A program made the translations under genes and the position numbers. The notes beneath the pieces are model-generated. The model was not told the origin of the DNA, did not search any database, and saw only the letters and a list, made by a program, of their open reading frames with translations. Shown piece after piece: positions 35,032 to 44,275 of a DNA stretch of 47,829 nt (position 1 is the stretch's first letter; every line of letters starts with the position of its first letter). This DNA is from a bacterium (GTDB taxonomy: Bacteria; UBP6; UBA1177; JAKLFG01), in assembly GCA_022711315.1 (NCBI GenBank), contig JAKLFG010000013.1:1-47829 (forward strand), in the 5' to 3' direction.

Positions 35032-37815
35032 ATGTCCCGCGCCATATCGCTCAAAGGGGTCCGTCACCACAATCTCAAAGGGTTCGACCTCGAGATACCG
35101 CACGAAAAGATCGTGGTCATCACCGGCGTCTCGGGTTCCGGCAAGACCTCGCTCGCCTTCGACACCATCTACGCCGAAGGCCAGCGCCGCTATGTCGAGT
35201 CGCTCTCGAGTTACGCCCGCCAGTTCCTCGAACTTTCCGAAAAGCCCGATGTCGAACACATCGAAGGGCTGTCGCCCAGCATCGCGATAGAACAGCGCGG
35301 CCTCAACAAGAGCCCCCGCTCCATCGTCGGCACCACCACCGAGATATACGACTACCTGCGCCTGCTGTTCGCCCGCGCCGGGACGGTCCACTGCCACCAG
35401 TGCGGCCGCATCGTCGAAAAGACCCCCGCCACCCGCATCGTCGAGGAGATACAGCGACTGTCGGGCGAGAAACTGCGGCTCGTCGCCCCCGTCGTGTCGG
35501 GACGCAAGGGGACCTATGAAAAACTGTTCGACGATCTGCGCGGCGAAGGGTTCGTGCGGCTCCTCATCGACGGGGAGGAATACCGGCTCGACGGCGAGAT
35601 GCCGAAACTCGACAAGCAGAAGAAACACGACATCGGCATCGTGGTGGACCGGATCGCGGTGCGCGACGGCGCCGACCTGAACCGCATCCGCGCCTCGGTC
35701 GAAACGGCGCTCCGGAAAGGGGAAGGAAAACTGCTCCTGCAACTCGCCGACGGGACGATGAAACTCTTCAGCGAACAGTTCGGGTGCCCGTACTGCGGCA
35801 TCTATTACGACGAGATAGAGCCGCGGTCGTTCTCCTTCAACAGCCCCGCCGGAGCGTGCCCGACCTGCAACGGACTCGGCTTCACGATGCGGATGGAGGA
35901 GAAACTCATCGTGACGAACCCCGAGAAGCCGCCGACGCGCGGCGCGATACCGTCACTGTGGAACTTCACGACGCAGATGATAGAGCAACTGCTCGACCAC
36001 TACGGCGCCGACAAAAAGACGCCGCTCAACAAGTTGCCGGAAAAAATACGCAAGGCGATACTCTACGGCAGCGAGGAGCAGATAAAGTTCTCGGTGAGGA
36101 CCGAGAACATGAAGCACGACTTCGACCGCCCGTTCGAGGGCGTCATCACGGCGCTCGAGCGGCGGTACCGCGAGACGACGAGCGAGATGATCCGCGAGGA
36201 ACTGGCGAAATATCTCGTCGAGGGGGTGTGCGACACCTGCGGCGGGAAACGGCTCCAGCCCAAGGCGCTCGCGGTGACGGTGGCCGGGATGAACATCCAC
36301 GAGATGGGCGAGATGCCGGTGGAGGATCTCGCGAAGGTCTTCGGCGACGAGAAGAAACTGGGCTTCACCGCTTTCCAGAAGGAGGTGGCGCACAAGCCGG
36401 CGGCCGAGATCCACGCGCGGCTCGGTTTTCTCGACCGCGTGGGGCTCGGCTACCTGACGCTCAACCGGAAGACCGCGACGCTCTCGGGCGGCGAGGCCCA
36501 GCGGATACACCTCGCGACGCAGATCGGGAGCGCGCTCACCGGCGTCACCTATGTCCTCGACGAGCCCTCCATCGGCCTGCACGCCGCCGACACCGAGAAA
36601 CTGATATCGATACTGCGCAACCTGCGCGATCAGGGAAATAATGTCATCGTCGTCGAGCACGACCGCGATATCATGGAGGCATCCGACATCATCGTCGATC
36701 TCGGACCCGGCGCCGGACGCAAGGGAGGCGAACTCCTCTATGCCGGGCCGGCGAAGGGCATCGGCGCGGTCCAGCGGTCGCTCACCGGCAGATACCTTTC
36801 CGGCGAACTGGCGATACCGACGCCGAAAAAGCGGCGCAAGCCCTCCGGCTGGATACGGCTGGCCGGCGCACGGACCAACAACCTCAAGAACATAGATGTC
36901 GCCGTGCCGCTCGGGGTGCTGTGCGCGGTGACCGGCGTATCGGGTTCGGGCAAGTCGTCGCTCATCATGGAGACGCTCCTCCCGATGCTCGAAGGAAAAC
37001 CGGCGCCGGCTAAGAAGTTCTCGGTGACGGGCGCACTCGACGAGTTCCTCGAGATAGACCAGTCGCCCATCGGCCAGACGCCGCGCAGCAACCCGGCGAC
37101 CTATACGCAGGCGTTCGGCCCGATACGCGACCTGTTCGCCCAACTGCCCGAATCGCGGGCACGCGGCTATCTGCCGGGGCGATTCTCGTTCAATGTCAAG
37201 GGGGGCAGGTGCGAGCGGTGCGAGGGGGCGGGGCTCATCCGCATCGAGATGAACTTCATGCCCGACACCTATGTCACCTGCCCCGATTGCGGCGGCAAGC
37301 GGTTCAACCCCGACACGCTCGAGATACGATACAAGGGAAAAAGCATTTACGATGTGCTCGAGATGGAGGTGGACGAGGCGGTCGACCTGTTCCAGCCCTT
37401 TCCGGCGATACGGCGCAAACTGGAACTCCTCCACAACATCGGGCTCGGCTACATCGCGCTCGGCCAGCCGGCCCATACGCTGTCGGGCGGCGAGGCGCAA
37501 CGCGTGAAACTGTCGAAGGAACTGGCGAAGAAAAAGGCCGACCGGACGCTCTACATCCTCGACGAGCCGACGACGGGGCTCCATTTCGACGACATCAGGA
37601 AACTGCTCGTCATCCTGAACCGGCTCGTCGACCGCGGAGCATCGGTCCTCATCATCGAGCATAACCCCGACATCATCAAGTGCGCCGACCACATCATCGA
37701 TCTCGGCCCGCAGGGTGGCGGCAAGGGCGGCGAGATCGTCGCCTGCGGCACGCCGGAAGAGGTGGCGAAAAGCGCCCGGTCGCTCACCGGCAAGATGTTG
37801 AAGAATATCCTGTGA
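35032..37815 (+). CDS. uvrA: Excinuclease ABC subunit A
   Basis: A 927-residue DNA-damage sensor of nucleotide excision repair. Two ABC ATPase modules: Walker A GVSGSGKT (residues 32-39) and GVSGSGKSS (about 638); signatures [11 protein letters not shown] and [11 protein letters not shown]; Walker [12 protein letters not shown] and [11 protein letters not shown]. Zinc modules CPYCG...CPTCNG and CERCEG...CPDCGG are intact. Normal length. AAGGAG precedes the ATG. Confidence 0.97.
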   Translation: MSRAISLKGVRHHNLKGFDLEIPHEKIVVITGVSGSGKTSLAFDTIYAEGQRRYVESLSSYARQFLELSEKPDVEHIEGLSPSIAIEQRGLNKSPRSIVGTTTEIYDYLRLLFARAGTVHCHQCGRIVEKTPATRIVEEIQRLSGEKLRLVAPVVSGRKGTYEKLFDDLRGEGFVRLLIDGEEYRLDGEMPKLDKQKKHDIGIVVDRIAVRDGADLNRIRASVETALRKGEGKLLLQLADGTMKLFSEQFGCPYCGIYYDEIEPRSFSFNSPAGACPTCNGLGFTMRMEEKLIVTNPEKPPTRGAIPSLWNFTTQMIEQLLDHYGADKKTPLNKLPEKIRKAILYGSEEQIKFSVRTENMKHDFDRPFEGVITALERRYRETTSEMIREELAKYLVEGVCDTCGGKRLQPKALAVTVAGMNIHEMGEMPVEDLAKVFGDEKKLGFTAFQKEVAHKPAAEIHARLGFLDRVGLGYLTLNRKTATLSGGEAQRIHLATQIGSALTGVTYVLDEPSIGLHAADTEKLISILRNLRDQGNNVIVVEHDRDIMEASDIIVDLGPGAGRKGGELLYAGPAKGIGAVQRSLTGRYLSGELAIPTPKKRRKPSGWIRLAGARTNNLKNIDVAVPLGVLCAVTGVSGSGKSSLIMETLLPMLEGKPAPAKKFSVTGALDEFLEIDQSPIGQTPRSNPATYTQAFGPIRDLFAQLPESRARGYLPGRFSFNVKGGRCERCEGAGLIRIEMNFMPDTYVTCPDCGGKRFNPDTLEIRYKGKSIYDVLEMEVDEAVDLFQPFPAIRRKLELLHNIGLGYIALGQPAHTLSGGEAQRVKLSKELAKKKADRTLYILDEPTTGLHFDDIRKLLVILNRLVDRGASVLIIEHNPDIIKCADHIIDLGPQGGGKGGEIVACGTPEEVAKSARSLTGKMLKNIL

Positions 37816-37831
37816 TACACGGAGGTTCCCT

Positions 37832-38527
37832 ATGAAACCGAGAGACCTGTTGTTCGTCGCCGGCGTGGCGGCGCTTTTCTCACCGTTCTTCGTTTCCGAC
37901 GCGGTGTTCGACGGCTACAAGATGTTCAACGCCGATCACGGCATCATCATGGGCGCGATCAAGTTCGCGATCCTTGCGACGCTCGGCGAGATCATCGGCC
38001 TGCGCATCCGGACCGGCGAGTACGACGCCCCGAACTTCGGCATCCTGCCGCGCGCCATCGTCTGGGGCTTCCTCGGCGCGGCGATCTCCTACGCCTTCAT
38101 CGTCTTCCCGTCGGGCACCATCAAGTTCCTCGCCTATCTCGGCCTGCCGGTGACCCCCGACACGCTCAAGGGAGCCGTCACCGGGATGCAGGTCGCGACC
38201 GCGTTCTCCATCTCGGTCGGCATGAACCTCATCTTCGCGCCGTGGATGATGACGCTCCACAAGATCACCGACGAGCACATCACGCGCACCGGCGGCACCG
38301 TCGCGGGGCTGTTCCGGCCCATCGCGTTCGGCGACATCCTTTCGAAGATGAACTGGGGGGTGATGTGGGGCTTCGTCTTCAAGAAGACCATCCCGCTCTT
38401 CTGGATACCGGCCCACACGGTAACCTTCCTGCTACCGGAACAGTACCGCATCCTCTTCGCGGCGCTTCTCGGCGTCGTGCTCGGCGTGATACTCGCTATC
38501 GCCGCTCTGATGGCGAAAAAGGCCTAG
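37832..38527 (+). CDS. Conserved membrane protein, possibly Mpv17/PMP22-like
   Basis: A 231-residue protein with five to six predicted helices. Conserved-looking blocks are GIIMGAIKFAILATLGEIIGLR, split as KFAILATLGE and LRIRTGEY, then NFGILPRAIVWGFLG. Bacterial proteins with such blocks are sometimes labelled Mpv17/PMP22-like; no function is known. It follows uvrA by 16 nt with GGAGG before the ATG, so it is the third gene of the zupT operon. Confidence 0.65.
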   Translation: MKPRDLLFVAGVAALFSPFFVSDAVFDGYKMFNADHGIIMGAIKFAILATLGEIIGLRIRTGEYDAPNFGILPRAIVWGFLGAAISYAFIVFPSGTIKFLAYLGLPVTPDTLKGAVTGMQVATAFSISVGMNLIFAPWMMTLHKITDEHITRTGGTVAGLFRPIAFGDILSKMNWGVMWGFVFKKTIPLFWIPAHTVTFLLPEQYRILFAALLGVVLGVILAIAALMAKKA

Positions 38528-38531
38528 AAAG

Positions 38532-38548
38532 AAAAGGGGATCGCCCTT
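38532..38548 (-). terminator. Hairpin at convergent junction, includes a stop codon
   Basis: AAGGG-GATCG-CCCTT (38534-38548) contains most of the TAA of the kelch gene (38549-38547). On the minus strand it is followed by TTCTTTC. The five-pair stem is short, so terminator strength is doubtful. Confidence 0.4.
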
Positions 38549-40283
38549 ACCACGGACGGGTCGTCGGCATGAGTTTGATGGTGCCGACAAGCGTAAGACT
38601 CTTCAGGTCGTCATCGAGGCCGCCGGTGATGTAGAGCAGGTTCCCCGACCGGGCGACCCTGTGGAGCGCCCGCCCCGGATCCGATTCGCTGGTCCCGTTG
38701 AAATAATCGCCGAACCGGGGAGCGGGGGCGCCGTCGTGTTGTTCCGGGTCCCAATCGTTCTCCCAGTACATCATATCGAGATCGATGAGTTGGTAGAAGT
38801 TCGTCGCGCCGACGCTCGCCGAGGTCGTATCGAAGCCTTCGGCCCCGCCGATCACCGAGAAATACCCGTTGTAGCCTTCGGTGACATCGAGCGTCACTTC
38901 ATGGAACCAGGTGCTCTTGGGAAAGATGTCGCCCGACCTGTAGGTGCGGTCCGCCATGTTGAAGCGGTAGCCCCGCGCATGCATCTCGAACGCCGTCGCG
39001 TCTTTGGGCAGGTCGAGCCCGTTCGCCGCGACGATGATATCGCCCTGCGCCGCCGCCGAGCCGAAGAAGAGATTCGGCGTAGTATCGTTCCATTCCTCGT
39101 ACACATCCTTCGAGATGATGTGGGTGAACTTCGCGGTGCTCGTCGCCTTGCGACCGCCGATCACCAGCACGCGCGGGGTGCCGTTGTCGAGCCCCGCCGG
39201 CGCCACGACCGGCATCACGAAGGTCTCGGTCTTGTCGCTGTGGTATTCGTTCACCACCGCGCTGATGGCCCCGTCCTCGCCGACGGTCACCTCGATGCCG
39301 TGTATCTTCGAAAGTGCCGCGCCGTCCTTCGCGCCGCCGACCACGAAGAGCGTGCCGCTCCCGGTCGTTTCGTCGGTCCGCACGAAGGCGTACCCCTGAT
39401 AGGGGGCGAAGATGCTCGGCCAATCGAGCGCCCCTTCGACCCAATCCACTGTCGTGTTATCGGTCGTGGTCAACCGCTGATTCTTTCGGGGCAGACCCAC
39501 CGTGTATATCTCCATCCCGGCCGGCGCCCCATTGAGGGTGACCGGCAGATCGGGGTAGTCGGTGACGGCGGTCTTTTCCATCTTCATGTTGCTGACGCCG
39601 CCGGTGATGAGCACGCGACCGTCCGGAAGCGGGACCACTGTGTGGAACGCACGGAATTCTTTCATGTCGGCTATCTGATCCACCGTTCCGCTCTCGGTAT
39701 CAAGAAGTTCGACCGTGTCGTCGGCCTCCCAGGTCCCGTTGTTGGTCAGGGTGAACCCGCCCGTTATCAGGATACGACCGTCGGGCAGGGTCGTCGCGAC
39801 ATGCCCGAACCGCGGCGTTTGCAGTTTCTTGGGGAAACAGCCGATACCGGAGACCGGGTAAAGACTCGCGTACACATTGGTCTTCTTGCCGCTCACGAAA
39901 TTGAGTCCCTGCACCGTTCCTATCCATTTCGGCGCCGGATCGCTGATCGACTCGAATCCGTAGAGTTCCAGCCGCGCGTTGGAGACATTCGGTATACCCG
40001 ATATCGTCACATCGCCGGACAGTTGATCTTTGGTGAGGGAGGTCGTGTGTTTCGGCTTAGGACTGCTCACATCGTATATCCGGATGGTGAGCGCACCCAG
40101 TTTATCCTGTATGTTGTCGCCGACATAGTCCTCACAGGCGGTGTCGTCTGCCGCGAGCAGGGTCATGGCGACCCGCATCTCGTCGGCGGGGACGGCATCG
40201 GCGGGGGACTCGTCGCCGCAGGAGATCAGAAACATCACCGGCACGGCGAACGCCGCCAGCCGCCCAAAGAACCGTTCCATCAT
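38547..40283 (-). CDS. Kelch-repeat lipoprotein
   Basis: A 578-residue lipoprotein (lipobox VMFLISC). Residues 30-140 are a beta-sandwich-like region (LGALTIRIYDV), then kelch repeats from about 145: RFGHVATTLPDGRILITGG, FRAFHTVVPLPDGRVLITGG and weaker copies through to ALHRVARSGNLLYITGG near the end. This is a six- or seven-bladed propeller on the cell surface or in the periplasm; ligand unknown. ATG at 40283 or 40280 are both possible, GAGGAGAGG being upstream. Confidence 0.83.
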   Translation of the reverse strand: MMERFFGRLAAFAVPVMFLISCGDESPADAVPADEMRVAMTLLAADDTACEDYVGDNIQDKLGALTIRIYDVSSPKPKHTTSLTKDQLSGDVTISGIPNVSNARLELYGFESISDPAPKWIGTVQGLNFVSGKKTNVYASLYPVSGIGCFPKKLQTPRFGHVATTLPDGRILITGGFTLTNNGTWEADDTVELLDTESGTVDQIADMKEFRAFHTVVPLPDGRVLITGGVSNMKMEKTAVTDYPDLPVTLNGAPAGMEIYTVGLPRKNQRLTTTDNTTVDWVEGALDWPSIFAPYQGYAFVRTDETTGSGTLFVVGGAKDGAALSKIHGIEVTVGEDGAISAVVNEYHSDKTETFVMPVVAPAGLDNGTPRVLVIGGRKATSTAKFTHIISKDVYEEWNDTTPNLFFGSAAAQGDIIVAANGLDLPKDATAFEMHARGYRFNMADRTYRSGDIFPKSTWFHEVTLDVTEGYNGYFSVIGGAEGFDTTSASVGATNFYQLIDLDMMYWENDWDPEQHDGAPAPRFGDYFNGTSESDPGRALHRVARSGNLLYITGGLDDDLKSLTLVGTIKLMPTTRPW

Positions 40284-40333
40284 CGTCCTCTCCTCTTGAT
40301 CAAACAGCACGCTTTCCGTTCATGGTCGCGCCC

Positions 40334-40361
40334 ATCATATCTTTATGGAAGGAAAATGCAA
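40334..40361 (-). promoter_or_regulatory. Promoter for the kelch lipoprotein
   Basis: Minus strand: TTGCAT (40361-40356), 16-bp spacer, TATGAT (40339-40334). Confidence 0.6.
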
Positions 40362-40366
40362 TAATT

Positions 40367-40897
40367 TTAAGGCCACGAAAAAACGGGAAGATGGGTCGCG
40401 GCGTCGCATATCTCGACCTTTCGGACCGCGCCCCCCGCGACGGTCACCACCGCGTAGGTCGGCGCGCCGTCGACGCCCGGCCGCCCGAGCGAGCCGGGAT
40501 TCAGGTAGAGGATGCCCTCCTCCTCGCGCAGCAACGGCTGGTGAGTGTGCCCGAAGACGACCAGCCGGGGACGGCTCCCCGTTATCTCCCGGCGGTTCTC
40601 CGGCAGGAGCCGGTGCGGCGCCGTGAGATTGTGCACGAGGAAGAACCGGACCCCCCCGATGTCGGCGCGCACCGTCTCGGGAAGTTCCGGCAACGCGGTG
40701 TCGGTGTTGCCGCGCACCGCATGGACCGTTTCGAAACAGTGGAGCGCCGTGAGGATCCGGTCATCGCCGATGTCGCCGGCGTGGAGCACCGTATCGGCGG
40801 CGATGTCGCATATCCGATCGGGCAGGGAACCGTGGGTGTCCGAAACGACCAGTATCCGGCGCTCGTCCGGAGGATGTCCGTTCTTTTCTGTGTTCAT
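40367..40897 (-). CDS. YfcE/MJ0936-like phosphodiesterase
   Basis: A 176-residue cytoplasmic metallophosphoesterase: VVSDTHGSL, LHAGDIGDD, VRGNTD, FGHTHQP and NPGSLGRP are the full YfcE signature set. Family members hydrolyse phosphodiesters, including artificial substrates and some cyclic nucleotides. ATG 40897 is preferred over the upstream open frame because of the promoter placed 7 nt upstream. It lacks a Shine-Dalgarno sequence. Confidence 0.88.
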   Translation of the reverse strand: MNTEKNGHPPDERRILVVSDTHGSLPDRICDIAADTVLHAGDIGDDRILTALHCFETVHAVRGNTDTALPELPETVRADIGGVRFFLVHNLTAPHRLLPENRREITGSRPRLVVFGHTHQPLLREEEGILYLNPGSLGRPGVDGAPTYAVVTVAGGAVRKVEICDAATHLPVFSWP

Positions 40898-40904
40898 GGC
40901 GGCG

Positions 40905-40933
40905 AGTGTATCACGGGCATCGCGACAAGTCAA
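40905..40933 (-). promoter_or_regulatory. yfcE-like promoter, leaderless geometry
   Basis: Minus strand: TTGACT (40933-40928), 17-bp spacer, TACACT (40910-40905), then 7 nt to the ATG. Confidence 0.55.
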
Positions 40934-40977
40934 ACGGAATGTCGCGGAGGGTGGAGGGAGAATACGGTCTCTCCGAA

Positions 40978-41024
40978 TACCCTCACCCCGGCCCTCTCCC
41001 GAGAACGGGCGAGGGAGGACAAGG
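40978..41024. repeat. CCCTCACCCCGGCCC-type intergenic repeat
   Basis: TACCCTCACCCCGGCCCTCT continues into CCC-GAGAAC-GGGCGAGGG; the stem CCCTCTCCC (40992-41000)/GGGCGAGGG (41007-41015) has one mismatch. Sequences of this type recur in the intergenic regions of many proteobacteria. It lies just downstream of the TPR lipoprotein stop, and may act as its transcript end. Confidence 0.7.
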
Positions 41025-41025
41025 A

Positions 41026-42039
41026 TTATTTTTTCTTACAGAGGCCCGGGATGGCGGCGCGAAATGTATCGGCAGGGTAGTTCTTCTTGTTGACCGTGAC
41101 CCCCGCGGCGGTGACCGCAAGTTCGTGAAGCGCCGGTTTCGCCTCTTTGCCGGCGGTGCAGGTGAGCATCACCTTCCCGTCGTCCATCTTCGAGACGAGC
41201 CATTCGAGCGTCCCTTCCGCACCACGGTCGAGCACCGTGAACCCGGCCTGCGCGGTAAGTTCCTTCGGCAGTTTGTCGGCCTCGGCAAGCGCGGCGGCAA
41301 GCCCCTGTATCTGCGCGATGAGGACGATCCGCTGGAGTTTCACCGCGTCAGCCATCTCACCCGCCGGGATGAGGGCGAGCGCTTCGGCCGCTTTGCCGAT
41401 CTTCTCGCCGACGAGCAGGATATTGGCGAGATCGTCGCCCGCCGTAAGATCGAGTTTGTCGCGCAGTTCCCACCCTTCGGCGAATTTATCCTGCGAGACG
41501 AGCGCGTAGAAGAGCCCTTCCCACGCCGCGCCGTTACGCGGCGAACTCTTCGCCGCCGCGCGGAAATGGGTCTCGGCGGTCGCCATGTCGTTCTTCTCGT
41601 AGGCGACCCCGGCGAGGAAATAGTGCGCCCCGGCGTGGTCCGGTTCCTTGGCGATGACATCGGTCATACGCGCCGCCGCCGACTCCTTGTCGCCCTTCTC
41701 GTAGGCGATGAGCCCGATGTTGTAGAGCGATTCAGCCGGCTGGATGTTGTTCTGGATGCAGACCGCGAAGAGTCCCGCCGCGTCGTCGGCCTTGCCCATG
41801 CCCTGCAGGGCGAGGGCGCGGTAGAAGAGCGCTTCGGGAGCGGCGCTTTTTTCGAGGATCGGCAGCGCTTCGGCGTACTTTTCCTCCATCACCAGCGCGC
41901 GGCCTTTGGCGAAGTCGGGGTCGGCGGTGCTTTCCTGCAGAAGCGCAAGGTTGCGGTCGGCCTGTTTCTGCTGGGTGGTCTTGCCGCCGCAGGCGAGGAT
42001 GAGCAGGAGGCAGGTGGCGAAAACGACGAGCAGTTTCAT
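41026..42039 (-). CDS. TPR-repeat lipoprotein
   Basis: A 337-residue lipoprotein (lipobox LILAC, Cys17). Residues 30-200 are tetratricopeptide repeats (YAEALPILEKSAAPEALFYR, AESLYNIGLIAYEKGDKESA, AGAHYFLAGVAYEKNDMATA). The last 100 residues are a different alpha/beta segment. It may be a protein-interaction scaffold in the periplasm. ATG 42039 is chosen because AAGGAG lies 8 nt upstream; ATG 42057 overlaps the preceding stop but lacks such a site and adds charged residues before the signal. Confidence 0.8.
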   Translation of the reverse strand: MKLLVVFATCLLLILACGGKTTQQKQADRNLALLQESTADPDFAKGRALVMEEKYAEALPILEKSAAPEALFYRALALQGMGKADDAAGLFAVCIQNNIQPAESLYNIGLIAYEKGDKESAAARMTDVIAKEPDHAGAHYFLAGVAYEKNDMATAETHFRAAAKSSPRNGAAWEGLFYALVSQDKFAEGWELRDKLDLTAGDDLANILLVGEKIGKAAEALALIPAGEMADAVKLQRIVLIAQIQGLAAALAEADKLPKELTAQAGFTVLDRGAEGTLEWLVSKMDDGKVMLTCTAGKEAKPALHELAVTAAGVTVNKKNYPADTFRAAIPGLCKKK

Positions 42040-42053
42040 GCTATACTCCTTGT

Positions 42054-43553
42054 TCATAGTCCCTCGAACGGGCAGACGCCTTCTTTTTCGCAGTAACAGT
42101 CCATGTCACTCAAGACGAGCGGGGTACTGGCGTGGCGCTGATAGAGTAGCCACTTTCCCTCGAATTCGCCGTAGCCGTATTTGTAGACATTGTCCTTCTC
42201 TATCATTTTCATGCAGTACCGTTTCTTGGTGTCAAGCCGATAAAAACAGGCACGAGCCGTTGATCCATCACCTCCCACTTCTGTGTACAGCAGGGTATTT
42301 CCTCTAAGTGTACGGGGCACGAGAGAATATCCGCCCACAGCCTCTATCTCCGGGCTGAAATCGGTAACGATGTCTTCGTAGACCGGCGCAGCTCCTCTCA
42401 TGTCGACACGGGTGATCGCTCGATTAACATTAGAGGAATACACGAAAACACCTGCGGTTTCTTTATCGAATGTTATCACATACGCTGTCTCATTGTCTCT
42501 CGCAACTCTGGAACAAGCAGACAGGGATTGCGGTGCCTTCGATAAGTCGCACACATATCCTTGGGTGTCGTCACCTACCCCCAGAAGATTGCCCTGTAGA
42601 TCAGGATAATATCCCATTCCTTCTCCAAGACTGATCCATTTCCATTCACCGACCTTGGCGTACATCATTCGGTATGGACCGTTCTCCGTTTCCTGAATGT
42701 TCGCAAACACCCAGTTCTCGTTGTTCGCCGGGGTGTAGGCAAGGAAATATACTGGCTTAGGGTAAACGACACGGTATGAACCATCCGTGCCATAATAATT
42801 AATATAGCGATAGGTGTTACCTAAATCAAGCGTTCGAAAATCCATTGATATTGCCAACATATTCCCTTGCTGATAACTCAACATGCCTGTGGCAAGGGGG
42901 CCCAGTGCTAAATACGATTTCTTCTTGATGTCATAGGCAAAGGCTTTTCTCCCCGTCATATAGTCTGGAGGAGAAATGGTAACCGGTGTCAATTGAAAAC
43001 CAACAATCCCTCCGCTCAGATTCCAATGCTTCACCGCACCGTGTGTTCCATCGTGATACCAATCCAACGATACCAGCATTAGATCGCACTCGTGGATTGC
43101 AAATGAAGGGTATTCTTTATCCACATCCGCCTTTGTCATCGGCTTCAGATTGGACATCTCGCAGGGATACGGATAGCAGTCGTATTCGGGATAATCCTTC
43201 GCAAGCTTCTTGTTCTGCTCTTCCCATAAGTTCCGCATACACTGCGGATCCTTCTCGGTCGGCGTGTCGCAGGGACGGCAAAAATGGATGGTGTCGTCCT
43301 CCCGGTAATACGGGAACTTCGCCTCGATGAGCGGCGGACAATCGACATTATCGGCGTCGGTCAGTAATTCGTCCGCCTCGACGAGAATGGCGTCGTCGAT
43401 TGCATCGTCAACGACAGCGGCATCATCGGCCACCGGCGCGTCGGCGTCGCCTTTCACCGTGTCGGCGTCGTTCTTGGCGGTGTGAGAAGTGCAGGCGGCA
43501 AAAGAAAGAAATAGCGTCGCGAGCAGTGTCCACCGCACGCCCGACAGCCTCAT
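42054..43553 (-). CDS. Asp-rich-linker lipoprotein, lineage-specific
   Basis: A 499-residue lipoprotein (lipobox SFAAC). Right after the Cys comes an Asp/Ala-rich linker (DADTVKGDADAPVADDAAV), then a folded domain of about 420 residues rich in Trp and Tyr and probably a beta-propeller (DLMLVSLDWYHDG, NENWVFANIQE, YVCDLSKAP) with several Cys pairs. No family recognised. The middle (about 42250-43150) is visibly AT-richer than its surroundings. Its ATG overlaps the HepT stop as ATGA, an odd coupling of a toxin gene with a surface lipoprotein. Confidence 0.7.
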   Translation of the reverse strand: MRLSGVRWTLLATLFLSFAACTSHTAKNDADTVKGDADAPVADDAAVVDDAIDDAILVEADELLTDADNVDCPPLIEAKFPYYREDDTIHFCRPCDTPTEKDPQCMRNLWEEQNKKLAKDYPEYDCYPYPCEMSNLKPMTKADVDKEYPSFAIHECDLMLVSLDWYHDGTHGAVKHWNLSGGIVGFQLTPVTISPPDYMTGRKAFAYDIKKKSYLALGPLATGMLSYQQGNMLAISMDFRTLDLGNTYRYINYYGTDGSYRVVYPKPVYFLAYTPANNENWVFANIQETENGPYRMMYAKVGEWKWISLGEGMGYYPDLQGNLLGVGDDTQGYVCDLSKAPQSLSACSRVARDNETAYVITFDKETAGVFVYSSNVNRAITRVDMRGAAPVYEDIVTDFSPEIEAVGGYSLVPRTLRGNTLLYTEVGGDGSTARACFYRLDTKKRYCMKMIEKDNVYKYGYGEFEGKWLLYQRHASTPLVLSDMDCYCEKEGVCPFEGL

Positions 43554-43900
43554 GCTTTCTTTTTCGGGATGAGCGGCTCTATCTGAGAAATGAGTTCGGG
43601 AATGTGGTGTAGAGCGGTGAACCAAACGCGTTCGGTCAATATCTCGCCGTAATCGTGGGCCAGTATGTTGCGCAAACCGATGATCCGCTTCCACGGAATG
43701 GCGGCATGGGCGGCCTGAAAACCGTCCGACAGATGGTTCGCCGCCTCGCCGATGACCAGCAGTTGCCTCTCGACCGCGAAACGGGTCAATTTATCTTTCT
43801 CAAACTTATTAAAGTTCTTGCCCTCTATGAACGAAACAATGTCCCGCGCCGCCTGCAGCATGTCCCAGATATAGGAAAGGTCGCGATCCTCAGGCCGCAT
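43550..43900 (-). CDS. hepT: HepT-like toxin (HEPN RNase domain)
   Basis: A 116-residue helical HEPN protein with the RX4HXY motif in RNILAHDYG (Arg-Asn-Ile-Leu-Ala-His-Asp-Tyr). HepT toxins cleave RNA and are silenced by MntA, which adenylylates the tyrosine of this motif (type VII toxin-antitoxin). It overlaps the mntA end by 11 nt. The motif is intact, so activity is expected. Confidence 0.9.
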   Translation of the reverse strand: MRPEDRDLSYIWDMLQAARDIVSFIEGKNFNKFEKDKLTRFAVERQLLVIGEAANHLSDGFQAAHAAIPWKRIIGLRNILAHDYGEILTERVWFTALHHIPELISQIEPLIPKKKA

Positions 43901-44198
43901 AGAGCACCTCGTAGTTCGCCAATATCGATGCGCGCCGGTAGGGATTTTTCACCGCATCCATCTCGACGAGATCCACGGACCTTCCGAAGAGCGTCTCCAG
44001 CTCCTCGCGCATTGCCGCGAGCTCAAAAAGGCCGTGTTGCGCCGAGCGGTCGAAACGCACCAACACATCGATGTCGCTCGTCGCGGAGAATGAGTCGCCG
44101 AGGACCGATCCGAAAAAAGAGAATTCAAGGATATGCCACTTCTTGCAGAATTCGACGATCTTCTTTTTCGGGACCATTATGTTTCTCATCGCGCTCAT
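43890..44198 (-). CDS. mntA: MntA-like antitoxin nucleotidyltransferase
   Basis: A 102-residue minimal nucleotidyltransferase with GSVLGDSFSATSDIDVLV (GSX10DXD). It is expected to transfer AMP to HepT. The later acidic residue is in VDLVEMD. ATG 44198 is chosen because GGGGGA lies 7 nt upstream, although TTG 44204 is in frame. First gene of a four-gene overlapping chain ending at 41026. Confidence 0.87.
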   Translation of the reverse strand: MSAMRNIMVPKKKIVEFCKKWHILEFSFFGSVLGDSFSATSDIDVLVRFDRSAQHGLFELAAMREELETLFGRSVDLVEMDAVKNPYRRASILANYEVLYAA

Positions 44199-44225
44199 CG
44201 ACAATCCCCCATCATCAATCGCCCT

Positions 44226-44253
44226 ATCTTAACAGGTCGGATATTTTTTGCAA
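44226..44253 (-). promoter_or_regulatory. mntA-hepT operon promoter
   Basis: Minus strand: TTGCAA (44253-44248), 16-bp spacer, TAAGAT (44231-44226). Confidence 0.55.
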
Positions 44254-44275
44254 GAGCGATTTCAAGAGAACGGTA

